Shown here: one piece after another, positions 10,971-22,060 of the stretch | Position numbering within the stretch: the stretch's first letter is position 1 | Layout: every line of letters begins with the position of its first letter | DNA from: Syncephalastrum monosporum B8922 | Taxonomy: Eukaryota > Mucoromycota > Mucoromycetes > Mucorales > Syncephalastraceae | Direction of reading: 5' to 3' | DNA: 64,000 nucleotides | Assembly: GCA_000697355.1 (NCBI GenBank) | Contig: JNEN01001234.1 | Location: forward strand, 124,001-188,000 | Position numbers and translations under genes: made by a program | The notes under the pieces: generated by a model | What the model saw: only the letters and a program-made list of their open reading frames with translations | Told to the model about the DNA's origin: nothing | Database searches by the model: none

Positions 10971-12373
10971 CTAAAGCAAATGAGTGAGAAAGGGCGATGT
11001 TTCTATTCGTAGCATCATGTTACCTCGTCGTGGAGTGGGTGTTTCGTACGCGGATCGGAGAGCGTCACTAAATGAAGAGGCTCGAGGTGTAGCATTCTTT
11101 TTGAGTAGGTGCTGCACAGCAGGAGACATGAGCCCTGCACTGAACGACAGTGATAATGATAAAGATACGTTAGTGAGCCCTCTGGTGTGTTTCGCCACGC
11201 ATCTTCCCCCGGGCCCCTCATCAATAAGCTTACCCAGCACGTGGCGTGCCTGTGACAGAGCGCTCGGTTTGCCGTTTTCTGTGGGCGCGGGATGCCTTTT
11301 CTGAGAGACGCATGCTCAGTTGTTCCCGTTTGGATGGGTTTTGCATTGAGAATCGTGGCCCTGCTATGCAGATAAGTACTTTGTTTCGATTGGATAGTTA
11401 TCTCGTGTACCAGGTGTTTGGTTGCCATGAATTGCCAAGGGGGTGCCCTCAATTTCACCCCAGGTCATGATCGGTGTACCCATCTCGGAGGGGGCGATCA
11501 CAGGCGTAGACTCAACAAGGTCATATCCACGGAAGGACTCGTCGCCAGCACCTTGGCCAGCTTGGTTCAGAGGCAGATGGGTATCATTTGTCTGTGACGG
11601 ATTCGATGTCCATATACAAACTACATGAAAACTGGTGACGGGCAGACAAACGGATGGTTCTTACCTGCAGAGGCAGATCCGTGTTCGTATAATGAATGGC
11701 TTTGGGCGCAGCACGTGCATTTTCTTTGAGAAGGGATCCGCCCGTTCCTTCCGGTATGTACATAAGAGCGTTTTTGGTCTTGTAGCGATATTCGCCGCGG
11801 GGTGCTTCGATCAGCTTCTTGTCCTCGTTTTCGATCAAGAGCTGACTCCGGTCCTTGTCAAACATCCACTGAAACTTTTCTTTGCGTTTAGCATTCGCCT
11901 TTTCCAAAAGCTCCGCAAACGATGCATTGTCCTCACTGTATATAATTGTAAGACTCTCGGACCCAGTACGCTTGTATTGATGAGCTTACCTCGTATAGAG
12001 CGACTGGAACTGGTCGAGCGAAAGATTGAGATTGACGCGATCGGCGAGATCGGGTGCTTCGCCGTTATAATAATTGATAATCCCCTTGGCATTGTCACCT
12101 TGAGGAAGGAAACAGAACGGGGTAATGAGAAACGGGCAACAAAGTATAGAAGCGAGAATGAACAGACGTACCGGACGGACCGAGGTTAGGTTCGTTTATG
12201 TTGCGAATAGCTCTCGCGGCAAACTTGACTTGATCGGGCAGACCGCTCCGCTCTGCTTCAGCGAGTCGTTGTACGGCTTTCACCTTGGCTTGGCTCGGGA
12301 AGAAGTCGCGCTCAATTATGAAGCTAATGGCCTCAGTGTAAGTGTCTTCATCCACCGCGATCGCTTCTGCCAT
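10971..12373 (-). CDS. ESS2: ESS2/DGCR14 (Bis1) spliceosome-associated protein
   Basis: Six exons (12373-12172, 12098-11990, 11935-11665, 11591-11411, 11360-11234, 11139-10971) join cleanly into 352 residues. Family landmarks in order: N-terminal YTEAISFIIERDFFP; SEDNASFAELLEKA; the conserved NALMYIPEG; APKAIHYTNT; the strongly conserved MTWGEIEGTP; GPRFSMQNPSKREQL; and a C-terminal LMSPAVQHLLKK. ESS2 proteins are nuclear and associate with late (catalytic-stage) spliceosomes. At 352 residues this is shorter than the human protein and close to the S. pombe one. The sequence before ATG 12373 (TTTTGTGCAG) looks like a splice acceptor, so a 5' UTR intron or a short upstream exon is possible. Confidence 0.93.
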
Positions 12374-13899
12374 TCTGCACAAAAATAGAGACACACAGGT
12401 AAAAATGTGCGCACACACGCACAATGGCGCATGGCGGTGTATTAAAATATCTCTCAATCAAACTTCCCTGCCCTCTCTTTCTCTCCCCCCAATTTGTGGT
12501 CACCTGTACGATAATTTATTAGTCTACCGTTGTCGTCTGGATCCAGAAAATAGATCCAGACAAGGCCTCTTCAAATACTACTTATTTTACTGATGGAATC
12601 CCGTGGTTTGATCAAGAGGAAGCAAGGTGCAAGGGGATAGCCCTCGAGTGTGTGTGGCAAAAAGGGAAAAAAGGACAAAAGCAGGCAACATGATGTCAAA
12701 TCCTAGTCAAAACGAGCACTGCTGGATCGACTCATGCGAGAAACACATGCAAGTCAGAGAGAATATTCTGTTCTTGCATTGAGTGCCATCCACTGAGCCC
12801 ATCCGATAGGTATCAAATATGAGCGGGATGCGGCAGGGTTGGCTGATTTGTTCCCAATTTGAGTTACAGTTAAATGCCAAAAGCAGATAAGCCATGAGGA
12901 AGGACCAAGGGAAAGAAACAAGGGGAAGAGGAATGACAGAACCCAAACTATACTCTTATATGTTTTTTCTTTTTTCTTTTTATTCTTGTATTTATTGTTC
13001 CAGGCAAGGCAAGGCAAGGCAGGCAGGAGGAGCCTCAGAGATGGAAAGAAAAATAGAAAAGAAAAATGAAGCCAAGGGAGAGAGATCGCCCGCTCCCAGT
13101 CAACAGGTTTGTGACACCATCGTAAACAATATACGTAACCGGACAGGCCGAATACTGTAAAATCAAAGCAAGCGGGGACGGTATTACGAGAGTGGTCTTA
13201 TGGGCAGACAGAAACCAGAGGGAGAGCGAGATAGATATTATAGCAAGTGGAAAGGAAATGAAGCAAGGGGAAGACCTAAGCCTAAGGAGATGCAGGCCAT
13301 GCAAGCAAGGGAATGCATTGCATGCAGCCCAAAGGGAAGACTGAAACTTTGATGAAAAGAAAAGTAGGACGGCCTCGCCAGAGGAAAGGCCCTCTAATTT
13401 TCGGGTTGCACAAAGAATACACATCACACATACACACTCTCACAACGCACGATCCCCCATCTCAGGTGGCAGAAGTGTGTGTGTATGTGTGTGTGTGTGC
13501 GTGTGCGTGTGTGAGTTGAAGCTGTCCTTTCTTTTTCCTTTTCCTTTTCCCTCTCTCTTCCCTTTCTCTTTTCTCTCTGCCTCTTTCTTCTTACTTCTTT
13601 ACTCTCTGCGATATTCTTTACAAAAGCAATCCAGCGAAAAGATATACTCATTTTCTGTGCTCATATTAGTATTAAAAAAAGCTACACACTCCATCGGTTT
13701 TCTTTTTTTTCCTTTTTATTCTTTTTTTATCGCACACACACACACACATTTACATATACATACACAGAGTTATTCTCTCTTTCTCTCTCTCTCTCTTCTC
13801 TGCTCTGCTCTGCTCTGCTCTCACTTTCACTCTCAACTTTTTACTTGTCCTCCCTCTCTTCCTTCCTCACTCACCCACTCACCACTCCGTCATTGCAGC
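12374..13899. other. Divergent intergenic region, microsatellite-rich
   Basis: About 1.5 kb lies between two divergent genes. It holds a 9-bp inverted repeat (12535-12561), a GGCAA pentamer run (about 13001-13022), a TG/TGCG run (13477-13513), a CA run (13733-13748) and a CTCTG pentamer run (about 13798-13822) just upstream of the next start. The rest is CT-rich promoter or leader. No gene was seen. Confidence 0.45.
12535..12561. repeat. 9-bp perfect inverted repeat
   Basis: GTCTGGATC and GATCCAGAC are separated by nine bases. The hairpin sits about 165 bases upstream of the ESS2 start and could be a palindromic regulator site or chance. Confidence 0.35.
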
Positions 13900-16006
13900 A
13901 TGTCGACCTTGTCGTCCTTTTACCCGACAACATCTCTCAGTCATGGCCTTCCACCTTCGCCGTCGTCGTCGCCCTCTCCTCCGTCCCGACGTTTCTCGTC
14001 GGCGTCTGTCATTGCTCAGCTGACCATGCTTGGTTACCCACCCAAAATCCAACCTCAACCATCCGCCACTAGAGATCAGGGCCGTCAGGTCCACACTCCA
14101 CCCTTGCAATCGCAACTTTTACCCGAACCTGCCATCGTCGACTACTCGACGCTCGACAAGGTCGACGAGGAAGCTGGCTGTATTTTGATTGCCCTCTCCA
14201 ACCATAACTCTTCCGCTGTCGTCAAGGGCATGCCCGAAAAGGTCTGTACGCCCCGAATAATAAAAAGGATGAACCAAAAAAAAAAAAGAGGTCTGACCCC
14301 CCCCCCCCCAATCTTTTTTTTGTTTTTTATTTTAGGATATCATTTGTAGCAGTAGCAGTAGTGATAGCAGCTCCTCCTCGTCCGCCTCCTCTTCCTCCTC
14401 CTCTTCTTCGACCTTCCATACTGATTCACTCGATACACCGTCCAAAAGCCCGGCGGATGGCTCCAAATCCATGTCGATTAGCAACCTCTTGGGTAATTTC
14501 TATTTCCTAGCGTATTTCATATGTCCCATTTCTTTTCTAACCTGACACCCTTTTCCTTGTTTGTTTTCACACGCAAAATTACAGGCAATCAAGATCCTGC
14601 CCGCCATCGTCAACCGCCCAATGTAAGTCAATAATAATACTAATAACAGCTGCAATAATGTGCTCAATTGTTTCTTACTGATCCCATGTAGGACGCTGCT
14701 GCTGTACAAGGAATCTCCACTAGCAGATCCGAGGACCCTGCTGACAGTCGGAGCCATGTGACCGGTGCGCCTTGTATGTGTTCCATTGATTTCAGGAATT
14801 TAGGGGTTCTGTGCTCACTGTCCTTTTGCCGCTTCTGTAGTCACTTACCACCCGCACGATGCCTCGGATCCTATTGCCATGCTCGCGGCCGCCGCAGCTG
14901 CCATCGACAATGAGGACCAGCTTAAATCGCAAGGTACTTTGGCTTTTTTTGCTTTTTATCTTGTACGCCTCTGTTTACACAAACAAACCGCCAAAAATAA
15001 TAGGAAGTGCGAAACACCCGACAGCGAATGGTCAAGCCAAGCGCAAGTGGCACGGATACCACGGCTATTCTCGATCAGGCGAACCTGAGGACGAGCCAGA
15101 GGGCGAACATACCGATAAGCGACATCGATACTACTCCAAGCCAGAGGGCACGTGGCGGGAGCAGGCAAGTGAAACCACCATAATATGAAGATAATCTGTT
15201 ATGCTGACCGCTGTGAAATCTAGGCTGATGCTCGACCCGAGAATTCTAAAAACGTCTTTTCGTGGCAATACATGTCTATGGTAACGTGTGATGATGGCAT
15301 CCTGGCTGTTTCGTATCCTGATTGGTCGTTATGTAGAAAAAAAATCCGAGGATCAAGCGGAATGCCATGCATGCATACATCACTTACATGATATACACTG
15401 ACATGACACATGAGCGTTCGGTAAGCTTTTCTTGATTTAAACCAAGCTATCGGGCCCCTTTTTTCTAACTTCCTTTTTTTCTTCTCCCAGCGCAATGGTG
15501 AAAACACCCTCAGCACACCATCTGCCGTGACGTCTGCAGCCGTATCGGACATGGCACGTGACCCAGTGGCGGTTACCGGTGGCTCTCCACAGCAGTATCG
15601 GAAGGATGAATATCACGAGTCCAAAAAGGTGGATATGCCACGGCGATACACTTCACAACATCCTACACAACCACAACAGCAGCAGCCTCCCCAGCAACAA
15701 GCAGCACCGCCCCCGCCCCCGCCCGCTGCCAATGATTCATGGCTCCCCCCGCCTTACTTCCGCAACCACAACGGTACCGCCAACCATAGCAATGGCAGCA
15801 CGCCCTCCGGGCGCTTGCCTGCATCGCCTCCGGTACTACCCATGTCTTCAACCGCTATCGTCGATCGCCCATTGACGGCCTTCCTGTGGGACGACGTGCC
15901 TACTGCAGCACATGAACGCAACACCAATGGTATGGTTGCCCTACCGCCTTTGCCGCACAGCAATACAACCCCGACTCCGTCGTCGTCGTCGCTGGCGCCA
16001 TTATAA
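13900..16006 (+). CDS. Unrecognised Ser/Gln/Pro-rich protein, 509 residues, nine exons
   Basis: Exons 13900-14241, 14336-14492, 14585-14622, 14692-14773, 14841-14933, 15004-15164, 15224-15280, 15337-15420 and 15491-16006 join in frame throughout. The ends are low-complexity: poly-Ser after residue 114, and QPQQQQPPQQQ with a poly-Pro run near residue 395. The middle is better ordered: HPHDASDPIAMLAAAAAA, a basic KRKWHGYHGYSR segment, then VFSWQYMSM followed by an 84-base exon coding for KKNPRIKRNAMHAYITYM and ten more residues. That core looks like a small folded or nucleic-acid-binding module, but I do not recognise the family. The intron at 15165-15223 uses a GC donor. The overall make-up suggests a nuclear regulatory protein (inference only). 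Confidence 0.75.
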
Positions 16007-17307
16007 AGACGAAGCGAAAAAAAGTGCGCTCCGATCTGTGGCACGTCTAAATTCCATATCCCCTTCCCCCTTTCTGTCTCTCTCACTCTCTCTCTTATCT
16101 CTCTCTTTCTTGAACTACCGCGCCTTCTTTATATATCTCTTTTCCTCAACTATCTGCTCTTTCCATAATTTGCTCGCCTCATCTTCATGCACAAACACAC
16201 AAAAATTCATATTAACTGTCTTGCCTTTTCTCCCAGATCCGAGAAATAGCAAAAAAAAAAAAACACAGGGAAAACCTAAATGATACAGCTAGTCAGAAAG
16301 AAAGAGAATAACCAACTAGCCTTGTTCGAATACATACACACCCAAAACCGGTGTGCGACCAAGGTTGAAATAAGTCATAGTGTGATTTTTTTCGCCCTTT
16401 TGTTTAATGACAAGTTGGACAAGATGCTGCATTGTGTAACGTGATATCATTTCCTTGTCGGCGGAACGATCCGGTGTGAGAAAGTGAAGTATAGCAAAGT
16501 GTAGGAAAGAAAAAAATAGGGATTTCCCAAGCTCCTGCCGTCCTTTTTTGCAAGAGTCCTGATGCGCCACTTCAAACTCTCAGAAAAGTTACAACAAGTA
16601 AAGAGGGGTTAGTAGAAAGAAAGGTGAAGGGAGGAGGGGGGTTACGAAAGCATGCATATGTATGCGTGAATGATTTTCTTTTTTTCTTAGTATAACGAAT
16701 AAGAAAAAGGCACTTTTCGTACGATGGGAACACAAGGGCAAAGCAGATGATGAGGGTGCCGCGCAAAGCCGCACCGCATCTAGCACCGGAGTCATGGGCA
16801 ATATGCCATTGCGGCACTTTTTTGCATAGTGTGTAGAGTATACGGGGTAGAGTAGGTCGGCTGCACGGTTACAAATGACCCGGGGAACGGATCGACTGCA
16901 AGGAAGAAAATAATAAAAATGGTCTATACAGCCAGGCACATACCTGTGTGTATTTTATATGTATACGTATACACTGTCCATATGTGTGTGGCAAGACGGG
17001 GCCACGTCGTTCTGTCCTTGGAGAGAAAGGATTGGCGTTTGAATAAAAAAAAGTTTTTTTTGTGTACATCAACTACGACCTACTGGTACATAGCCCTTTT
17101 ACTCTTTTCTTTTCACTTACGTTTCTTTCTCTCTTGCTCCAGTTCTTACTTTCACCATTTTTTTTTCTGCTTCGCCTCACATTTTGTTATTTCTTTCCTC
17201 CGTGCCTGTTTCAATCGCCTGCAAGGCCCCTTGATAGTAGAAGCAGCTCTATAAAAGGATCTGATTGAAGCAAATCCTTCCTTTTTTTTCTTTTTCTTGC
17301 TGCAGTC
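16007..17307. other. Intergenic, 1.3 kb
   Basis: It has a CT-rich 3' flank, an A run at 16250-16263, then sequence with no supported gene on either strand. A TATAAAAGG element at about 17250 leads into the next gene. Confidence 0.45.
17250..17258 (+). promoter_or_regulatory. TATA box of the STE20-like kinase gene
   Basis: TATAAAAGG lies 50 bases upstream of the ATG at 17308 and is followed by a CT-rich stretch typical of the leaders in this window. Confidence 0.5.
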
Positions 17308-19241
17308 ATGTCTCCCGCCGCCACACCTCCACCTCCAATATCAGCAGCAGGACCCAAAGGACGACAGGGCATGGTTGCCAGTCCTTCGCCCATCTCCCCC
17401 GGCTTATCAAGGCATCGCCAGTCGACCGTATCATCGCCTTCGTTACCATCCGTAAAAACACCCCCACCGGCGTCACGTCTCACCGTACCTATTCCCTTCA
17501 ACGCCGCACGCCATACCACTGCTAGCCAGCTCAAAGTACGAGAACCTTACAAATCGCCACAAAATGAAAAGGTAAAATCTCAAAAATCCATTTTCATTTA
17601 TACACACACGCCAAAAAAAAAAGGGGAGGGGGTTTGCCTGTCTCTCGATTTTTTTTTCTTTTCTTTGTGTTTCGTGCTTGACACACACGCGCGACCCAAT
17701 CTAACGTACCCATTGCGTCTCCAAGTGCCGGTGGAAGTCTCCCGGGCATTTTGTGTCCATCCCCGAGATCGTCCGCCCTAACCTGTTACCACCACAAGCG
17801 CCTTCACCATCACCACCTCCCCTGTCTCCGAAGGTATAAAGCATAAAAAGACATCGCAACGCCCTCTTCTTTTTTATTTTTTGTGCTGTGACCTGAAGAT
17901 ATAACAACAAAAAGTAAAAGCAAGCAAATGTTGACCCACCTTTTGTTATTTTTTTTTGGCTTTGTGTAGCGTTGGCTTCCCGTCGGTCCGTCGCCGGACA
18001 TCCTGCCGTTACCCCCGGTCCAGCGCACGCCCAAAGCTCACGCCGTCTTCGACGCCAAGGTGCGCAAAGTCTTGCCACGACAAAAGATACTCGATATAAA
18101 TCCGCGCGATATGTATGCCGGTATGGAGCGTGTCGGTAGTGGGTAAGGACCAATCACATAGCCTGTATAATTTTTCCTTCCTTTTTGCTCATCAGGTGGT
18201 TTTCTTCATTTTTGGTAGTGCCAATGGCGCTGTGATTGCTGCAACAACGACGACTGCCGCCAAGCGTCAGGTGGCAATCAAGCGCTGCTACATTGAGGAC
18301 CACGACATCCACCACCATACCTACATCCTGCGCGAGCTGCGCATCATGGGCACACTCACACACGCCAATTTGATCGCCCTGAGCGAGGCTTGCCTCTGGG
18401 GCGACTATCTCTGGATGGCCATGGAACTCATGACATGCTCTGTATTCGGTCTTCTATACAACGTCAGCGTCGGTCTGCCCGAGAGCTACGCCATCCGGAT
18501 TGCAAGCGACTGTCTTGAAGGCCTCATCTTTTTGCACTCAAAGAACTACATGCACCGCGATGTCAAGTGCGAAAACATTCTGCTTAACCGGCACGGTCGT
18601 GTTAAGCTCGCCGACTTTGGCCTTGCCACGCCACTGAATCGAACGAATGCTGCACGCCTGGGTACTGCCAAGGTAACGTAAACAAAAAAAAAAAAGAGAG
18701 AGAGAAAGAAGTTTGCAAATGCATGGCATACATCACATACATACATATATGTTTGTATGGATGCATGGCATCTATGCATGCCCCACCCCGTCCCCACAAG
18801 GAAGGAGAAAAGCCAGCCAGTTATTGACAGCCTACTCATGTGTAGTGGATGGCGCCCGAAGTGGTCTCTGAAGAACCGTACACGGAGAACGTAGACATCT
18901 GGTCCTTGGCTATCACGATGATTGAGATGATGGACCGTGTCCCGCCGCTGTACTATCTGGACGGCAACAAGGAGATCTTTGCAGAGATTCTGTACGGCCA
19001 TCCACCGAACTTTAACTTTACCAAGCCCTCTCCCGGGATGGCGACGCTCGTACGATGGATGCTTGACACCGACGGCGAGTCCCGGCCCGGCGCCAAGACG
19101 GTGCTCAACCGTATCAAAGAACAAGTCGCGACCGGGGCCTTGCAGTGCGCTCGCATGGCGGAGCTGGGCGCGCTTGTGCAAGAGGTCTTCCCGGACCAGA
19201 AGCGCAGCACGTCCCAAAAGATGCTGCAGTCGCCCCAATGA
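17308..19241 (+). CDS. STE20/PAK-type Ser/Thr protein kinase without a visible CRIB motif
   Basis: Five exons (17308-17571, 17726-17833, 17970-18142, 18219-18672, 18846-19241) give 464 residues with no frame break. Residues 1-165 are Pro/Ser-rich. The kinase domain fills the rest: lead-in [12 protein letters not shown], glycine loop GSGANGAV (about 179), QVAIKR (about 198), catalytic loop HRDVKCEN (about 294), DFG (about 315) and activation segment GTAKWMAPE (about 335). All catalytic residues are present. The lead-in and WMAPEVV region resemble PAK/STE20 kinases, but no ISxPxxFxHxxH Cdc42-binding motif is found in the N-terminus. It probably acts in polarity or MAP-kinase signalling; CDC24 lies about 4 kb downstream. 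Direct Cdc42 control is not supported by sequence. Confidence 0.88.
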
Positions 19242-20371
19242 TGCGTGTTTCCTTCTTCCCACTCTTAGATGCAACGGCTGCTTCCTTGACCTTTGTACAT
19301 ATAAAACACAACCCCCTCACATGACCCCTTTCTCTCTCTCTTTTTTTTTTTTTTTTCCCTGTTTCTTCGAAGCACTCCCTCATCAGCGCCGTGTGTGCGT
19401 GTGTGTGCGCGTGTATGTGTCACACATACATACGGCTTGTAAATATCATATTTGTACATTTATTGACGCGCCCTTACCCTTTGAATAGTTATTGCTTATC
19501 ACCATATTAATAAACTTTTCTTCAGACAAAAAGAAAACCGAAGGTCGAGCATCTTTATCAACGGGGAAAAGTTTCCAAAGTTCAAGCATTCTAGAAAAGC
19601 AAGAATTCTGCGGGAGAAAGGGAATGAAGGTTGAATATGTATGCACACACACATATTTTAGCCTCTGGAAGAGGTCCTACTACGATAGTTTACCAGGTTT
19701 CAAGGTTTCCCATATTGCGGGTCTCGCTCGCATTCTCGATCTGGCACTGCTCAATCAGGTAAACATTCATCAGAGAGTAGTAGGCCCAGATCCTTAAGGA
19801 TGGTTGGAATGGGTCACTTAAAAGTATGCTTAGTGTATTTTGTCTCCCAGCAAGCACTTCTTGCACGCCTCTCTGTGCATTTGCTACCAAGTGTGGGCCA
19901 GTCGGGTATGGTTCATGTAAGGTCACGTGTACATCCACGCCGTACAGTATATAAATACAGCCGAGAGTTTGCTTCTTTTTCATGTTTGATGCAAGCACTC
20001 TTATTTTCGCAACCATCCATATGAATGAATAATGAGACGCCTGTCATACAGTAATGGAACGCTGACTCCCGGTGTTATTTGGAGTTGATTCAAAAGATTC
20101 AAACCCATGCGAACTCAGTCGCCATGGAATTTGCCAGAAGGTGAGTGACAGGCACCTACCCAAATTTTTTCTGTAGGCGACAAGGTGGTGGAAACTTATT
20201 CCTTTCAACTCAACTCCCTTTTCTTAGCCTCGGGTTGACTCGTGCCCCCTCCTCTTCGAAGCGCCCTCCATCCGACTCCCTTCCACCGTCTCAAACCGAC
20301 CTCTCTCTTTCTCTCTCTCTCTCTCTCTGTGTCTATCGCCTTTTGCTGATAACCGACCCCACGTGCTTAGA
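19242..20371. other. Intergenic, 1.1 kb
   Basis: It begins with the CT-rich 3' flank and a TG/CG microsatellite near 19392-19420. AATAAA-like signals occur near 19506-19514. The remainder is ordinary upstream sequence ending in a CT run (20305-20330) just before the next start. No gene was seen. Confidence 0.4.
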
Positions 20372-22060
20372 ATGACCTCCTCCGACATGGACATTGACTC
20401 CCAGCCTCAATTGTACGCAGACTTCTCATCGCCTAACCGTATACATGTGTGTGTGTGCTCATCCTATGCAATGTCACAGGACTGCTGAGGAGATCAAAGC
20501 CAAGGCCAACGAAGAATACAAGAACGCCAATTATAGTGCTGCTGTCCAGCTCTACTCGCAGGCTATCGGTAAATTCACTCTCTAATCCAATCTGTATCCC
20601 AGATGGCTGATCTTCCCCGTGCAGACCAATCGCCCAGCACCGCCACTTACTATGCTAACCGTGCTGCTGCCCTGACCATGCTTGCCAAGTACAAGGACGC
20701 AGCGGCCGACTGTCGCAAGGCTACCGAGCTTGACCCTTCCAACGTGAAGGCCTATCTGCGTGCAGGCAAGTGTCAGTTGAACCTGGGCCACCTCGAGGAG
20801 GCCGAGCGCCAGTACCGGCTTGCGGCCGAGAACGGAGGAGGCGATGCTGCCCAGCGCGAGCTGCACACGCTGCACACCGTCCGGAGCTATCTTGACCAGA
20901 TGAAGGTCTACATGGACAACAAACAGTGGGGTTTGGCTGGTAACTCGCTGGATCGTGCGCTGGCCCACGTCGACCAGAAGAATGTGCCTTTCAAATGGGA
21001 AGTCTGGCAGGCCGAGTGTGCCCTCGGACAGAAGAAATGGTCTGAAGCGAGCCGGATCGTCAATTACCTGGTCCGCCAGGATACCCAGAATCCCGACGTG
21101 CTCTACCTCCGCGCCCGCGTCTTTTATGGCCAGGGAGACAATGCAAAGACAGTCGCCCACTGCATGGAGGCCCTGCGGTGCGACCCCGATTTCGCCAAGG
21201 CACGCGTGCTGCTGAAAACCGCCCGCGGTGTGGATGCAAAGAAGGAGGCCGGTAACGCAGCCTTCAAGGCCAACCGACTCGACGAAGCATACGAGGCGTA
21301 TACCGAGGCGCTGGCCTTGGACGAGGACAATGTCGCGACGAACGCAAAGCTGTACTCGAACCGCGCGGCTGTACTGCAAAAGCAAAAAAAGTTTAGCGAG
21401 GCCCTCAACGACTGCAACAAGGCACTCGAGCTGGACTCGGAGTTCACCAAGGTGTACAGCCGCCGGGCGGCTTGCTACATGGAGCTCGAGCAGTACGAGG
21501 AGGCGGTGCGCGACTATCGCAAGCTGACCGAATCGGACGCGTCCAACCGCGAGTACCGAGGTCTGCTCAACAAGGCCGAGCTCGAGCTCAAGAAGTCGCA
21601 GCGCAAGGACCACTACAAGATTTTGGGCGTTAGCAAGGACGCGACGGATTCAGAAATCAAGAAGGCCTACCGCAAGCTCGCGCTGCAATATCATCCCGAT
21701 AAGAACGCGGGTGACGCCGCGGCCGAGGCCAAGTTCAAGGAGATTGGTGACTCGTACGCCATCCTGAGTGACCCACAGAAGAAGGCCCGCTTCGACTCGG
21801 GCGCCGATATCGACATGGGCATGGGCATGGGCGGCGGCGGTTTCGACGCTGGTGGTGTCGACATCAACGACGTCTTTATGCAAATGTTTGGCGGCGGCGG
21901 CGGTATGGGCGGCATGGGTGGTATGGGCGGTATGGGCGGTATGGGTGGCATGGGTGGCATGGGTGGTGGTTTCCCTGGCGGCGGTGGCTTCCCCGGTGGT
22001 GGCTTCCCCGGCGGCGGTGGTCGTCGTGCGCCCGGAGGTTATAGCTTCCACTTTGGTTAA
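20372..22060 (+). CDS. TPR and J-domain co-chaperone, DNAJC7/TPR2 type
   Basis: Exons 20372-20412, 20480-20568 and 20625-22060 give 521 residues. Several TPR repeats occupy about residues 15-365, for example [39 protein letters not shown] and [22 protein letters not shown] domain follows at about 372-437 ([20 protein letters not shown]) with the HPD motif (YHPDKN) that stimulates Hsp70. This order matches DNAJC7, which links Hsp70 and Hsp90 in client folding. Unlike human DNAJC7, which ends soon after the J domain, this one has a Gly/Met-rich tail ([14 protein letters not shown], then FPGGG repeats) ending in GYSFHFG, like class B Hsp40s. Cytosolic. Confidence 0.93.
21891..22024 (+). repeat. 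Coding GGM/GGF repeat tract in the DnaJ tail
   Basis: Imperfect nine-base units (GGCATGGGT, GGTATGGGC) are repeated about seven times, followed by FPGGG-coding units. The tract lies inside the open frame and is prone to length change. Confidence 0.8.

Noticed and set aside
10296..10987. Overlapping + frames rich in Ser, Leu, Pro and Phe
   Set aside because: They translate a CT/CA-rich 3' flank; no start context, motif or splice support.
13720..13825. Telomere-like or CRISPR-like repeats
   Set aside because: The CA, CT and CTCTG runs are simple microsatellites without spacers or telomeric units.
13477..14349. Long + frame starting in a TG repeat
   Set aside because: The first 140 codons are Cys/Val and Ser/Phe/Leu low complexity from microsatellite and CT-rich leader; the believable start is ATG 13900 in the same frame.
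18546..19274. 242-codon minus-strand open frame
   Set aside because: It is antisense to the STE20-like kinase and spans one of its introns; no coding signature.
20582..21613. 343-codon minus-strand open frame
   Set aside because: It is antisense to the TPR region of the DnaJ gene; it is Leu/Val/Gly-rich with no motif and is explained by codon bias.
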